DNA of 64,000 bases from Euryodendron excelsum. Its lineage: Eukaryota > Streptophyta > Magnoliopsida > Ericales > Pentaphylacaceae. Of the stretch, positions 46,958-58,901 are shown piece after piece. How positions within the stretch are numbered: the first letter of the stretch is position 1; each line of letters begins with the position of its first letter. The notes under the pieces are model-generated. The model was not told the DNA's origin. It saw nothing but the letters and a program-made list of their open reading frames with translations, and made no database searches. Made by a program: the position numbers and the translations under genes. Location of the stretch: positions 10,397,501 to 10,461,500 of the forward strand of contig CM065394.1 of assembly GCA_033060915.1 (NCBI GenBank), in the 5' to 3' direction.

Positions 46958-49900
46958 ATGGCCGATGCAGGGGTCATGACACGTTTGAGGGTTTGGTATG
47001 ACGAGTACACTCTTGAGAAGTAGGATATCTTCCATCGGAGCTTTGGTCATATTGCATCCATATTCACAGTGTGGTTGGTGTCTAGTTTGGTTGAGGCAGT
47101 CCTTCCATTTTGGTGCTCCAGTTTAAGCATCTTCCGATTTAGAGAATGTGAGATGACCCCTACCCCGCATGAGTATGACTGTTTGCTACATTCGACGAAA
47201 GGTCTTTTATAGCTGATAGCTCTAATTTTCCATGGAGGTTTCTTCTCTTTAGTCTTATCTCAGTTGGGTATAGTACACCTTACTTTGGGTTCGGACTTCA
47301 TTCCCGAGTTTCCCTTCAAACCTATCGAATTCCTGCTTTCCTTATTTGAGTTCGTTCATAGTAGGGAAGTTTTCCCAAGGATTTGGCATACTCCAGACCA
47401 CTGGCTCCGCTTCAGGATGAATGCTCTTGCTTTACTTCTCCTCGGGGTCCTAGTTTTTCCTAAGGAAGATGGTTCGATTGATAGGAGGTTGAGCACTTTG
47501 CTTCCTCGGATCTAGCAAGGATAGTCTTTAGCCCCGATGGTCATAGGTGAGACTTATATCAGTTTCACATGTTTACAGCGGGGTGCATATTTCAACTTCC
47601 AAGGCTATGCGGCTCTTTTCCATATGTGGGTGGTTGGCCATTTGTTCCCGCAACACTTGCCTTGGCCTGTTTAGTATCCCATAGTGGATCATGTACGTGA
47701 TTTTGTAACGGCTTAGTAGTCTTTCATGGCGGATAAGAGTTTTCCTATTGCCCCTGACGATTAGATGACTTTTCTCCAGGAGAGACATACTGGAGATGTC
47801 ATGTGGTTTGTGGGTCTGTGTAGCTGGGATCCTTTTAGGGTACGGACTTCAAATAGGATCTTTGTTTTGACAGTGGGTTTGCATGGAGTTGCTCCTTTCT
47901 TTGGAATCAGAGTTTTCCGCTAGCTGGGATTGTTATAGGATATTCCACACAGAGGGGTCACTACAAGAAAATTGGCTTTTCTCATCATTTTTCTTGGCGA
48001 CACTTTTAAAAAAATGTCACAAAAACAGTTTTTTCGACATATTAAAAAAAGTGCCAGCAATTTCTGGCACTTAATCCACATGCTACAAATAATGCCACAA
48101 TTACCTACCAAAACGACATAGTTTCGTAAAGCCAATTTGGGACGCAAGGCTAACCCAGAATTTTGTTTTGTATATGAATCAATACGATGTCGTGTCACTT
48201 TGGCGGGACTTTGTGAAATCAAGGTTTCGTCTTTCAACAATTTTTGCTCCATTAACATCACGGCTTCACGTAGCGAGAAACATCTATCTCGATCGGCTTC
48301 ACGTAGCGGGAAACTCTCCACCACCGCACTAGTCGCATCCCAATACCCCTCTGCCCTCCATTATGGTTGTCAATTATCAGAATTGCTACATTCCTTCCTA
48401 ATGTATATGCACTCAGGACCATCACGGTATACTCTCTCCATTGGATCTTTTGAGTTCTGGTAAAATCTATGTTCTCCTCCTCTTTCTCACCACACACATA
48501 CCCAACTATTTAGGTGTATTTCCTTTAGCTCTAGGTTTCTTTATTGAATTTATACGTGGTTCAATATCAGGTTCCATATGTGAAGCTTTGCCTAACTCAA
48601 TTGCAGTTTCTAATATTGTTCGTGGTGAGTTTTCAACCTTATGAGATTCTTTAGATTTGCAAAATTTGGAAATTTTTTCAATAAAAATTTTATATTAATT
48701 TCTTGTAGGTTAAGGGTTTTTATTCTCCGATTTAATTCATGTGTTGATTAAGTTTATGTGAAAAACTCAGTCACTGTGATCCCTCACTAAATTTACTATA
48801 CGAATGCGTTGAAAATAGAGCAATTTATGTTGGTTGGTTTAATTTTTTGGCTGTAAGATTTGTTTATAGTAGCAAAGAACTTAAACTTGTCCTTTGAACT
48901 TATCCTCCAAACTTATACTCTAAACATCTAGCGAAAGGCGCCACAGATAATCAATTTATGCAAGCTTACTATGACCATCCTCCTTTAATTTCTAAAAGGT
49001 GTTCAGTGTTTTGATCAAACAGATGATAGGTTTAATAGAAGAGTTCACATTCCCTGGCCTCCCATGTATATGATCATTGTTTAATTTAATATGATTCCCT
49101 TTATGTTAAAAAATAATAAAATAAAAGCAGTTGAAACTATTCACGGAAAATGCTTTGTTCCAATTTTTCATGTTTTGGTTGTTCAAAGGCAAGAACTAAT
49201 CATGATAATAAGAAAGAAAGTATTAGCTGTGAAAAAAGTGTAGCCAATAATCAATTTGTTTTAGTGGCACTTCCAACAAAAAATTGTCACGAATCGCTGG
49301 CATTTTTTTTTTTTTTTGCCGCCAAAAAAATGTCTCAAATTTGATAATTTTTGCGGCACTTATAAATGTCGGTAATTTGTGCCGGAAAAATGCCGACGCT
49401 AGCAAAAAAAATGTTGCAAAGAATTTGCGACACAGGAATTGCCCACTTTTTAAACATGTGTCAGAAAAGTGTTGGGAAAAGTTATTGTGGCACTTATATA
49501 CTCTTTAGCGGCACTTTTTGAGTGCCACAAAAAGTCAATTTTCTTGTAGTGGGTTACTAATGAGTTCAATCTGCTTTTTGACACTGTGATCCCGACCGAA
49601 CTGGTGAAAGAGGGGGTGGCCATGTGACAAGGTCCTTTCTCGGAAGAACTGAAAACAACCAAAGCTTATAGGAGCTAGTTTAGGAGGTATGTACTCGAGG
49701 ATGCTGGGATCTATGATTCGCTTTTTGAGGCTCTAGGTCCTGCTGTGGGGTACACCGACTTTCTTGCGGTTGTAACTGTCCAAGAGCGCCGTTATCAGAG
49801 GCGTTCTAACACCTTGTTGAGAAAGGCGACGATGTAGTTGCATACCGGTGAGGCAGAGATTGAGTCCTTAAGGGTGCATCTGGCTAAGGCTTTGTGCAGT

Positions 49901-50100
49901 GAGGACAGTCCGGGTGCTTTTTGCGGGCAGAAACGGTTGCAGAAAGCTCAAACAGCTGTCATTCTATTGAGGTGGTAGAGCCTTTAGGTTCTAGAGCGAC
50001 TATTGGTGACCAAGCTGATCCTATTCTCTCATCTGGTTCTTCTTTAGATGATGATGGTAGTCACTTCATTTTGGCCTCCCGCCTTCTGTCTAGGGTTTGA
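46958..50100 (+). pseudogene. Antisense plant-mobile-domain-like (DUF7745-type) gene in B1, split by a CACTA element
   Basis: Runs opposite to the element. ATG at 46958 (MADAGVMTRLRVWYDEYTL). Without the CACTA insert it is about 515 codons. Recognisable order: FRFRECEMTPTPHEYDCLL, RMNALALLLLGVLVFPKEDG, GAYFNFQGYAALFHMWVVGH, CSWDPF; after the insert VTNEFNLLFDTVIPTELVKE, RRYVLEDAGIYDSLFEALGP and VQERRYQRRSNTLLRKATM, ending with LLSRV and TGA at 50100 after a frameshift near 49970. This resembles plant mobile-domain/DUF7745 proteins (vFrF..vEmTPT..EY; one block per conserved segment). At least ten stops precede the insert, all TAG, mostly at expected Trp or Gln. Function unknown. It is not a working gene. 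Confidence 0.65.
47959..49551. mobile_element. Non-autonomous CACTA (En/Spm) DNA transposon, 1593 bp
   Basis: Terminal inverted repeats CACTACAAGAAAATTGGCTT at 47959 and its near-complement ending TTTTCTTGTAGTG at 49551. Target duplication GGT at 47956-47958 and 49552-49554, the 3 bp expected for CACTA. Subterminal regions carry many short copies of a GTGGCACTTTT / TGCCAC motif. No transposase is encoded. When it is removed with one GGT, the surrounding reading frame joins (IPHRG then VTNEFN), confirming both ends. Confidence 0.93.
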
Positions 50101-51895
50101 TTGTGTCCCTGAGTTCCTGCAATTTTGACATGATAGCTTTTTAGTTTTGTTATTTAAAACACAATGACCTTGTATCATTCTTGGCTATTTTGGCCTCTAA
50201 AAAGACTTTTTCCTTCATGGTTAGCACAATATCATATATTTCTTTTCATTAAATGACAGGTATAAATGTTTTTTGCAAAATTTCCTATCTTGGTTGCGCT
50301 TAGTTGATCTCGATAATGCTCTTGCATGTATCTATTTCTTTTGAGATTCAAGAAAGTTTTTCGGGCTTGTGCCAATGTCTTATATCCATGGGATGATGCC
50401 CCTTTTGTAGGATCTCGTCATTTTTCTGGTCGCGACCTTTTTCACATCATGGTGTCTTAGCTTACACTCCCCATTCTTGATGGACTCGCATCCTCTAACC
50501 ATTGTTCTTTAATCTTGCTTTCTATAAGGTTGGTGTTTGGGGGTTTTCTGGTTTGAGCTCCTCCCCTTTTCACCCTATTTCGACAATGGCTTTGAGCAAC
50601 AACTTTCATGGTCATTAGCACAGTGATGGGTAGCTAAGCCCTCAATCCGAGAAGATTTTCCTTTGTACCATAACGTAGGCTGGGTTCATAGGTTGAAATG
50701 AAAGGATTTGTAGGCACAAAACCATTATTTTCAACTGAGGTTGCATAAGACCCAGAATTACTCTTGGTGATGAAATATGTCCCTGTGAATGCCATTCTAT
50801 ACATGTGTTACTGTCACTTTGTCCGAGCTCATTTAGACTAAGCAATTTTTCCTTGATCTGAGAAGACATTTCTTTGGACCGTAACTCGGGCCAGGTTATG
50901 GGGTGTTTGAAAGGATGGAGAAAGGCTCGAATCCTACTTATCTCTACTTGGCTGATGAGAACTCATGATCACTTTTGGCAAGAATTCTTTTTTGCTTTTT
51001 GAGCATTTTGATAACAGGACTGGCTTTCTTGCAATTCCCTTGTCCTTTATTAAGGTCTTTGTGTAGTACTTGTTTTTTTTCTTTTTTTCACTCTTGCTTT
51101 CTAGCATTCACTCTGCCTTCTCGACTTTGAGAGATGTACTCATGTCTTTGCCCTAACCTAGTGTGGGTAGTGATCATTGGGTTGGTTTTTTGAAAAGCAA
51201 CATAAACGGCTCAAATGGGCTTTGCAATGGTCATTTTTCGACTGTATGGTAGAAGAAATGAGGGCCTCTCTTCATTTTAAGTAAAATTGCTTAGTCAATA
51301 AAGCTCGACTTGAAGTTCCAATGATGTCTTTCGGACGACAATCATTGATATATGGGCTCGTTCATTATCGGTATTTGCTCCAATATGCAGGAAGCAACTC
51401 TGGTTCGAGTTTTTGACCAAGAAATGCCTTCGGCTCTAGTGGGTTATGCAAAGGGAATCATTTTTTTGTTTGCGGGAAGATAAAACAATAGCTTCTCTTC
51501 CTTTTGATAGCCCAGTTACCCATCGCTTAGCTCAGATGCCATTCAAGTGTTGCCCTTGGTGATCAATCTCTCTACACTCTTTGTCTAAATTCCCACTCTT
51601 TGATCAAAGGAGCTTTTGTCCATTTTTTAATGGGTGTCCATGATATTCCACCCTTGATGTTTCTATCCATTTGCAAAAAAAAATGAAAAGTTTCTAAAAG
51701 TAGATAGCATAAGCAAGGATATGAGACAAGTATCAATTTAAAAAAAGGTCCATCTGTGTTTTATTTAGCTAGAAAGGCTAGAAGTGCCTCTATTTATGAC
51801 AGAATGGAATATAAATGCAAAAAGGTAAGAAAGATAGATAAGAGGGTGACTGCAGAAGACATCCCTTTTTTAGGTCTCTTAACTAGATGAGTTTT
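50101..51895. other. Non-coding interior of B1
   Basis: No recognisable coding region on either strand. It holds a roughly 211-bp diverged tandem duplication (TCCGAGAAGATTTTCCTTTG at about 50646, TCTGAGAAGACATTTCTTTG at about 50857). The place where protease, RT and integrase should be found is occupied by this. Confidence 0.45.
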
Positions 51896-53941
51896 TCAGG
51901 TGGGTTTTGGAACCACACCTACTTCCTTCACATTCCACTTGCTAGGGACCTCGGTTGGTGATACCAAGCGGATTGACTGGTTAGCGATGGCCATTGGTGT
52001 TTTCTTGACTTCTTCCCTTAACGTTGCAAATATGCCCAGGCTTCCACCAGGACTTAGAGTTGCCTCATGGTCTTTCCTTCCTTTCTTCATTAGCTTCTTT
52101 TCCTTCTTTGTTCCCTGCAAACAGATAGGCCAGCTCACCTTCCTCGAACTTAATGGACTTGACCTGGGCCTCGGGTTTTTTACTCTTGCAACCGGTCGTG
52201 CCCTAGCTCTCCTCAGGTGTGTATAGCTGCGGCTCCTGTATTTTAGATGGGTCAAAGAGGCATGGATGCAGTTCTTCTTCCATGTACTCAGCTTCTTGTA
52301 TCACATGGTCAATCTCCTTGGCAGTTTCATTTATTGGCCCATCTTCCGGGTCTTGCACTTTATTGTGATTGCACCAAGACAAGGTGTGATTCCGCTCCAG
52401 TTCCTCCCAGTCCATTTCATCTTCATCCTTGTAGTACACCTCTTGGTATATGGCGATCAAAACCCTGTCTTCATTGCACTCTGTGATGATGTTGACAGTA
52501 TGGTCTGGTAGAGGGTTTGTAGTGACATTTGGGGCAGGAGCGGGATTTGTTGGTTGCGTCTGCACTGCCCCATTGTAGATCATATCCTGGATTTTGTGTC
52601 TTGGAGAGAAGCAGTTTTCCGTGTCATGTCCTAATCCTCCTGAATGGTATTCTCAAGAAGGTTGCCATTAAAGGTAGAAGGAAGAGGACTAGGCAGGGGG
52701 CAAGCTAGAATAAGGGCCAGCAAATTGGCCTTCAGCAAGTTGTGATACGCCTCTATCTGAGTACACCTTAAGGTGGAGAAAGTGCGGTTGCATTGGACCT
52801 ACCTATTTGGACTGAAGTTAGGGTGGGCCATGATCAGAGCAGGTGCTTGAGTGTTTGGAGCCACAGGTCAGGTGGTTATAGCTATGGGCAACATGGATTG
52901 AGGCTGGTATAGCTGTTGATATTGCTGACGGGGTAAGATGGTAAATACCTCTCCTTCCTTTTTGTAAGTTCCCCTTGTGGTAGCTACCTTCTTTGCCGTA
53001 CTTTCTATGGTCTTTGAGTAGAGATCGGTCATCTTCCTAATTTTCAACCCGTTCTCTATCATTTCTCCTTTCAAGATCAAGTCTGAGAAACTCTTCCCCA
53101 CACTGGTGTACAGCTTCTCATAGTATAACCCCTGAAAGGTTTGCACAAAGAGTTGACCATATTCCTTCTCCTCTAATGAGGGATTGACTTGTGTGGCTAG
53201 CTCCCTTCACCTTAAAGCATAGGTTCTGAAGCTCTCCTCTCCTTTGGCCATCATAACCATGGTCCATCGATCTGTAGTGAGATCTATGTTGTGCCTGTAT
53301 TGATTCTTGAAGGTGGTCATCAGTTCTCCCCAAGTAGTGATTTTCCTTAGATCAAGTCTCACAAACCACTATAAAGCTGGGCCTGTCAAGCTGTGTTGGA
53401 AAAGTTGCATCAGTAGCTTGGGATTGTTTCATTGGCCACTCAAGGCTCCGGCATACAGGCACAAATGGGCTATGGGGTCACTAGTGCCTTCATACTTTTG
53501 AAAGTCAGGCATTTTGAACTTTGACGAGCGCGGGTGATTTGAGAAGAAACAGAGTTCATTGAAGGAATTTGAACTGAGGGCACTATACCATTGTATGCTC
53601 TTCAGGGATTCTTCTAATCCTTGGATCTTCAGGCTGAGATGGTCGGGGATGGCATTTGCAGCTGAAGGAGTGAGTAAAATAGTTTTTGGATTGCCTTCTT
53701 CCTCTTCAACATCGACTATCCTGGGGTTTTCCCAATTTTTTCTGGTAGTATCTGATCGGCGCACAACTCTTGGTGGGATAGCATCTGCCTTTCTTGGGGT
53801 AGATGAGGAAGGAGCTGCGGTCGAGTCCTTTGCTGCCATGGCTTGTTCGAGTTTGAACATCTCGTCAATCTTTGATCTTATCTTATTAACCTCCTCTTGG
53901 GTCATAGGGTTATCAATAGTGTTGTCTGATTCGTTGGCCAT
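51896..53941 (-). pseudogene. Gag remnant of Ogre-like element B1
   Basis: Start MANESDNTIDNPMTQEEVNK at 53941. The capsid part has KFKMPDFQKYEGTSDPIAHL (near 53500), LLMQLFQHSLTGPAL, TTFKNQYRHNIDL, SLEEKEYGQLFVQTFQGLYY, and YEKLYTSVGKSFSDLILKGE. Then come DTENCFSPRHKIQDMIYNG, the usual segment following the capsid, and TNPLPDHTVNIITECNED, characteristic of Ogre/Tat gag C-termini. Most of it lies in one frame, interrupted by stops at Trp-type positions and a frameshift near 52860-52590. The frame ends at 51896 without a protease motif. Known role: capsid assembly. This copy is dead. Confidence 0.8.
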
Positions 53942-55440
53942 TAGCGATGCTTGATGCCTTATGATGATCGGTTCTCGGGTGGTAGATAGTGCTGGGTCTT
54001 TTCCTTTCCTTGCTTTCGGAGCAATGGTGAGTTAAATGTGTTTCTAACTCCTATGGAATGGTTGAAAGAACGAGAAAAACAAAAAAGGCAAAGAAAAAGG
54101 GAAAAGTTAGTACTTGTCCTTAAAAAGCATTTATACAATGCATGCCTTATAGGTGTCCTTATTTGTCAAGATCTAGGTATGATGTTAAGGCTCATATTGG
54201 AGATAAGAGATTGCCCCTGTATGTAGATATCATACATGTGCCTGTTTCATTCATCCCACACAACTATTCATTCAAGGGAAATAGAAAGATCAATTTTATT
54301 TCTTTTGAGATAAAAAGCTAAAATTACATAGATTAGGGGAAGGGAACATTTTCCATGGGACTTTCCACCTATCTACCTAAACTACATTTTGAGTTTTCGG
54401 TTTCGCCTTGTTGATGTTAAGAGGTCATTGAATGACCTTATCTTTGGATTGCTCCTTGTCTTGTGGCAACCTTATCTTCATGAGCGAGAGGGATTGGGGC
54501 CCCTCTTATGAAATGATTTTTGGATGCATGCCATGACCCTTAGGGTTTGGAACCCTTAGGAATTGGGTAGGCTTATGATTTGAGATCGGCTCATGGGCCA
54601 TTCTCTTGGAAGTTGATCATATGTATGGTGTGCAAGTGGCTTAAGTTACTTTGGAACTCTTGCCTAGGGATGATTACATATGCATGGGCAATTTAATAGC
54701 ATGAATGACAAGATACTACTAACAAGGCATTTATGTATGTAAGCATAATAACAACAAGAATAAGAAAATTGAAAAGCGGTCGCTTTTTCCTCCTTGATTT
54801 TTGAAAAACACGTGCTTTAAATCGGGAAGAGGTTTGGCTATGCATGGGTGTTATATGAAAATGAGGTTAAGGGCTACTAATGCTTCCTAGCAAGCTCAGC
54901 TCCTAGATCTTCAAAGCTAGGGCCACTCCCCGGGGTCCTGCCATTATGGGTTGGTGATCTGAGCGAGGGAACTATCTAAAGACCATTGGTTAGGTGACAC
55001 ATTTACCTATCACTAACAGTCAATGTACTATTCTCCCGTCTAACTAGAAGGTAGTAACCAGGGTCAATAGTCCATGAAGACGCACATGCAAGTGTGTGTT
55101 TGTGATTTTAGAAATTGGAGGAAAGAGCCCAACAACTCCCATACATTCTGTCATACATAACATACATGGCAGTTTATGAACATAAATTAAAATGTGAACA
55201 AAGGTCACATACAAAACAAATGCACAGAGTTAGTACTTTTCGAGGAACTCAAATGAAAAATAAAGTATGATGTTATGAACAATGCAAGAGCATGTGATGA
55301 ATGCAATGTTTGACTTTTGTAAAACAAAGATTATTTTGAAAAAGTTAAAATTTTGAAAAGTTTAGAAAGTGGATATAACTAAACAAGGTAACGGTGAGTA
55401 AAGGGTGACCAGACATAACATAGACCTAACCCTCTAACTG
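53942..55440 (-). other. Leader (5' UTR) of element B1
   Basis: Sequence between PBS and gag, without convincing genes. It is repeated in inverted orientation at 63138-64000 (leader of B2). Ogre-type elements often carry an extra frame here, but none is recognisable. Confidence 0.5.
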
Positions 55441-55458
55441 TCCCTAGTGGAGTCACCA
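55441..55458 (-). other. Primer binding site of B1
   Basis: Minus strand TGGTGACTCCACTAGGGA, 3 bp inside the LTR end. The same motif follows the LTR of B2. It begins TGG, as required for pairing with a tRNA 3' CCA. Ogre elements are known to use a tRNA-Arg primer; the identity here is not tested. Confidence 0.75.
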
Positions 55459-55461
55459 AGC

Positions 55462-58400
55462 TGTCACGCCTCATTTCCAAACATTGGGCCCTCCTCTCTT
55501 TTTCTTGGCCCGAGGGTGGGAATTTGGTAAGCTGCTCTCTCATTAGAACTCGTCTTCCTAGAAGGACGAATGTGATGGGGTTTGAATTTTTTAAATGGAA
55601 TTGATTAGGGCTTTTTGAAAAGGTCTTTGGAGTTGCCACCTAACATATTTAAAGATGTGCTAAGTCATCTACACCAGGTCAAACCCAAGGGTTAAACTTG
55701 GGTTTTAGAAAAGGTTTTTGAAAAACGTCCTTATGAGAGGGTTTTAAAATGTAGTGTTGCTTGACAACCCTGAAAACATTGGAAAGTCCTTTGGAAAATT
55801 GACTCCAATTTTGGTCTTTGAAACAGAAATTCGTAAGTCTGGGGGTTGGTTACTTTTAGGAAAAATATCCTAAGACTATCACCTTACTCTGCCCTTGCAG
55901 TACCTATATGTCTAATCACCTTTTACTCACCTAATTTTGACTCATCGATTACCTATGTTTAATGTTATCCACTTAGAAAACTTTTGAAAATAGAATTTGA
56001 AGAAGAGTTTGAAAGGGGGAGTTAGAGTTTGAAAATTGAAATTGAGAATTTGAAAAGGGTTGTGATCGCACCCAATGAAGGGTTACCTACATACCTCCTT
56101 AAAGAGGATCAAGTCAGTCGTAGTTTTGACAAGAGTCCGAAAGAGTTGAAATTTTGAAATGGGTTCCTATTTTTATAAAGTTTCCATTTTTAGAAAATTT
56201 CCTTTTCAGGAAAGTTTGAGTTTGAAAGTGTTTCCTTTTCAGGAAGATTTGATTTGATTTTGAAATGTTTCCTGTTCAGGAAGATTGTGATTTGAGAAGA
56301 TTTGATTTGTTTTGAAAAGATTTGATTTTAAAAAAGGCAAGTTTGGATTGTTTCCAAAATGGAAAGAGTTAAATTGGGCTTAAATTTGGAAGGTTTTGAA
56401 AAAAGAGCGATTTGAGGGATTTGAAATGAAAGGTTTTGATTTGATTGAAAAGGAAAGTTTGGAAAAGGAAGTTTTGATTGATTTGAAAATTTGAGGATTT
56501 TGAGGGTTTGAAAATGGTAGCATTTTCGCATAAAAATGGAAAGTTTCTAAGTTGGCAAAAATAGGATTTTCCTTCTAGGGTTTAACAAATATGAGAGTTG
56601 GAAATGGTTCAAAAATTGAGTCTTTTGAAAACATGTTTTAGGGCCCGAAATCCTAACTTTAATTTTAGACATCCAAATGAATATCACACTTTGGCTAAAG
56701 CCATTCTAGCCATTGAAACACTAGCATCGCTTTAGGCTTGTGGCTTTGAAAAGCAATAAAGGCACGGAGTTAAAAATGTAGACCTTTTGGGTCCTTTTGA
56801 ATGTCACACATTTCTCGAAACAATCCTATTTATAAAAAGACTAGGATCATTCTGAGACCGAGTTTTTGAAAAGGAGCAAATGTAGGCTAATGGAAGCCAT
56901 TTAAAATGTCACACTTTTCTAGGAAAACCCTAACCATAAAGGGTTAAGATCCGCCTAGAATTGTGGTTTTAAGAAAAACTACTTTAGAAAATGGTTTTAT
57001 AGGGTAGAGGAATGACATGAATGCAAATGCAATTTGACGATAGTAACGGCATGAAACATACAAGGTTTAGGTATCACCACGTTGCAAGAGGGCTTTAAGG
57101 CCATGCCGTGAAGCAAGTGAGGGTTAAGAAGAGAGTCCCAATCAGTAATCTCCTCTTGTTCACCTCGACATTGACGTAACATCCTCTTGTTTGAAGCATG
57201 CAAGAAAGCAGGGTTTAGAGATAGTGGATTAAAAAATAGAAAAACCCAAATGGGTTCAGAGAGAAAAGAGAAAGTGGGGGAGTATAAAAAAGTAAAATGA
57301 GGATTACCTTGTCTCGTTGCTTCTTTCTTTGGTGGAGGCTCGAGCCTTTGACTTAGGAAGGTTTCGGGAGTTTCCTAGCAGTGAGGCGGACCTTTGGTGG
57401 AGCTTGGAAGCTAGGGCTTCAGGAGTTCGAACTCAGACTTAGACTTGGCCGACGGGACTGAGAGAGGGAGAGAGAGAGAGAGAGAGCTCCGGGAGCTGTC
57501 TGGAATAAAGGGGAGAGTTTCTTGAGAATTATTTTGACCCAATACAGAGAGGGGGGAGGTATTTATAGTGTAAAAAATGAGAGGTTGAGTGGTGCACGCT
57601 TTGAGTTTAGCCATGCGATATTATGAGTGGCACAGGGTCATTTATTTTTGGCTTGAAAAAAGGCTGGATAAGGGGCTATTAGTGGTGCATGGCTAAAGAA
57701 AGGTCATGCTTCACTCGAAGTGAAGCAAGGAGGTTCTGGTTCAAAAAGGGAAGGTGCCGGACGGCGGGGCCCAACAACAAATAGAAGGGAATACTATGGA
57801 AAGTGTCTCGGAGGTTGCCGGTTTGATTCCCAGAGCCAGTATGGTTAAAGAGAGTGATCAAATGGCAGTCACCTCATCTCGGGAGTTCTAAGGTTGACTA
57901 AGATTGATCGGGTTGCCAAAGTTGACTTAGGTTGATCAGGTTGACCAGAGTTGACTGGGGTGTTGCTGATTTGATACCCAGAGTCGGTGTGATTTCCTAG
58001 GGCATTTGGATGCCCAAGGGCAAAGCGGTCAGTTTGACCAGGGAACCTCCAGGAAAGAATTAGGTTTGACTGGATGGCACTGGACATGCTGGACCGTCGT
58101 CTAGGGATGGTTCTGGAGGGTGGTCTTACCATTCCAAGGACTTTGTACCTTTTCAAGGAACATGCCAGGCCCGCTACGAGGTAAAATGGTCATTTTTCAC
58201 CTGGACAAGCTAGCATGTGTCGGTGTTGACCGATCTAAATCTGGTTTGGACTTCTGTCCGAGGAATTGGTACTTTCTCGGTGGACAGGCTTGAAAGGGTC
58301 TTACTACCTTGAGGGATAAACTTTCTCAAAGGTCATGCCGGACTGGGATGGTCTTCCATTCTTAAAGGATTTATGCTTTTTCAAAGAATGTGCCGGGCTT

Positions 58401-58901
58401 AGACGGTCTTCTGTTATTGAGAGGTTTATTATTTCTCAAAGAACTTGTCGGATTAGCGAACATTCTACATTGGCAGGCTAACAAGTGCCAGAAGTGAACC
58501 GCTCTTCCATCTTGGGGACCTAGGTACTTTCCAAAGATGAGTGTGAAAGAGGCTTTACAGATCCAAGGAATAAGTCTTCTTAGTGATCGTGTCATGTTGG
58601 ATTGGATGGTCTTACCGTCAATGAGGGATCAACATTCTCGAATGACAGGACAACTAGATTTGACTTTGGATTTGAATGGACTTATCGTCTTATGGAAGAC
58701 ATGTCGGTCTGGATTGGACTGACTAATGCAACAGGGGCATTTTGGTCATCTTACCTCTAGTAGGCCCAGCAAGCCCGCGAAGCAGTTGATAGATTGGATT
58801 GGATCTGGGAAGCCAGTTTAGACTTAAGTATGCTTGTGTTGGTGTGGAGGCGCTTTTGATCGGGCCGGAGATCACCGAGTGGCCAAAATAAGGTGCTAAC
58901 A
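55462..58901 (-). mobile_element. B1 5' LTR, 3440 bp
   Basis: From TGTTAGCACC(T)TAT-type start at 58901 (on + it ends AGGTGCTAACA) to TGTCACGCCTC at 55462. It holds the conserved 3' palindrome TCTTCCTAGAAGGAC near 55551, TATA box 57560 and a GA dinucleotide run at 57459-57488 not seen in the 3' LTR. It preserves the empty site for copy g at about 58472. Confidence 0.88.
57560..57567 (-). promoter_or_regulatory. TATA box of B1 5' LTR
   Basis: TATTTATA on +, at the same position as in the 3' LTR. This would be the promoter that makes the element RNA. Confidence 0.6.

Larger units (their letters stand above)
36472..58901 (-). mobile_element. Family B element B1: Ogre-like LTR retrotransposon, non-autonomous, 22.4 kb with insertions
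   Basis: On the minus strand: 5' LTR 58901-55462, PBS 55458-55441, leader, gag remnant 53941-51896, a non-coding segment, an antisense gene on + (46958-50100), PPT at 45095-45079, 3' LTR 45078-36472. Possible target duplication GTTTT (36467-36471) / GTTGT (58902-58906), one mismatch. Protease, RT, RNase H and integrase are not recognisable, so it would depend on an autonomous relative. A family A solo LTR and a CACTA element are nested in it. By eye about nine bases in ten match between its two LTRs in the first 250 bp, so the insertion is old. Confidence 0.85.

Noticed and set aside
50642..50869. 75-codon minus frame in B1 as a pol piece
   Set aside because: No protease, RT or integrase motif. 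It overlaps a diverged non-coding tandem duplication.
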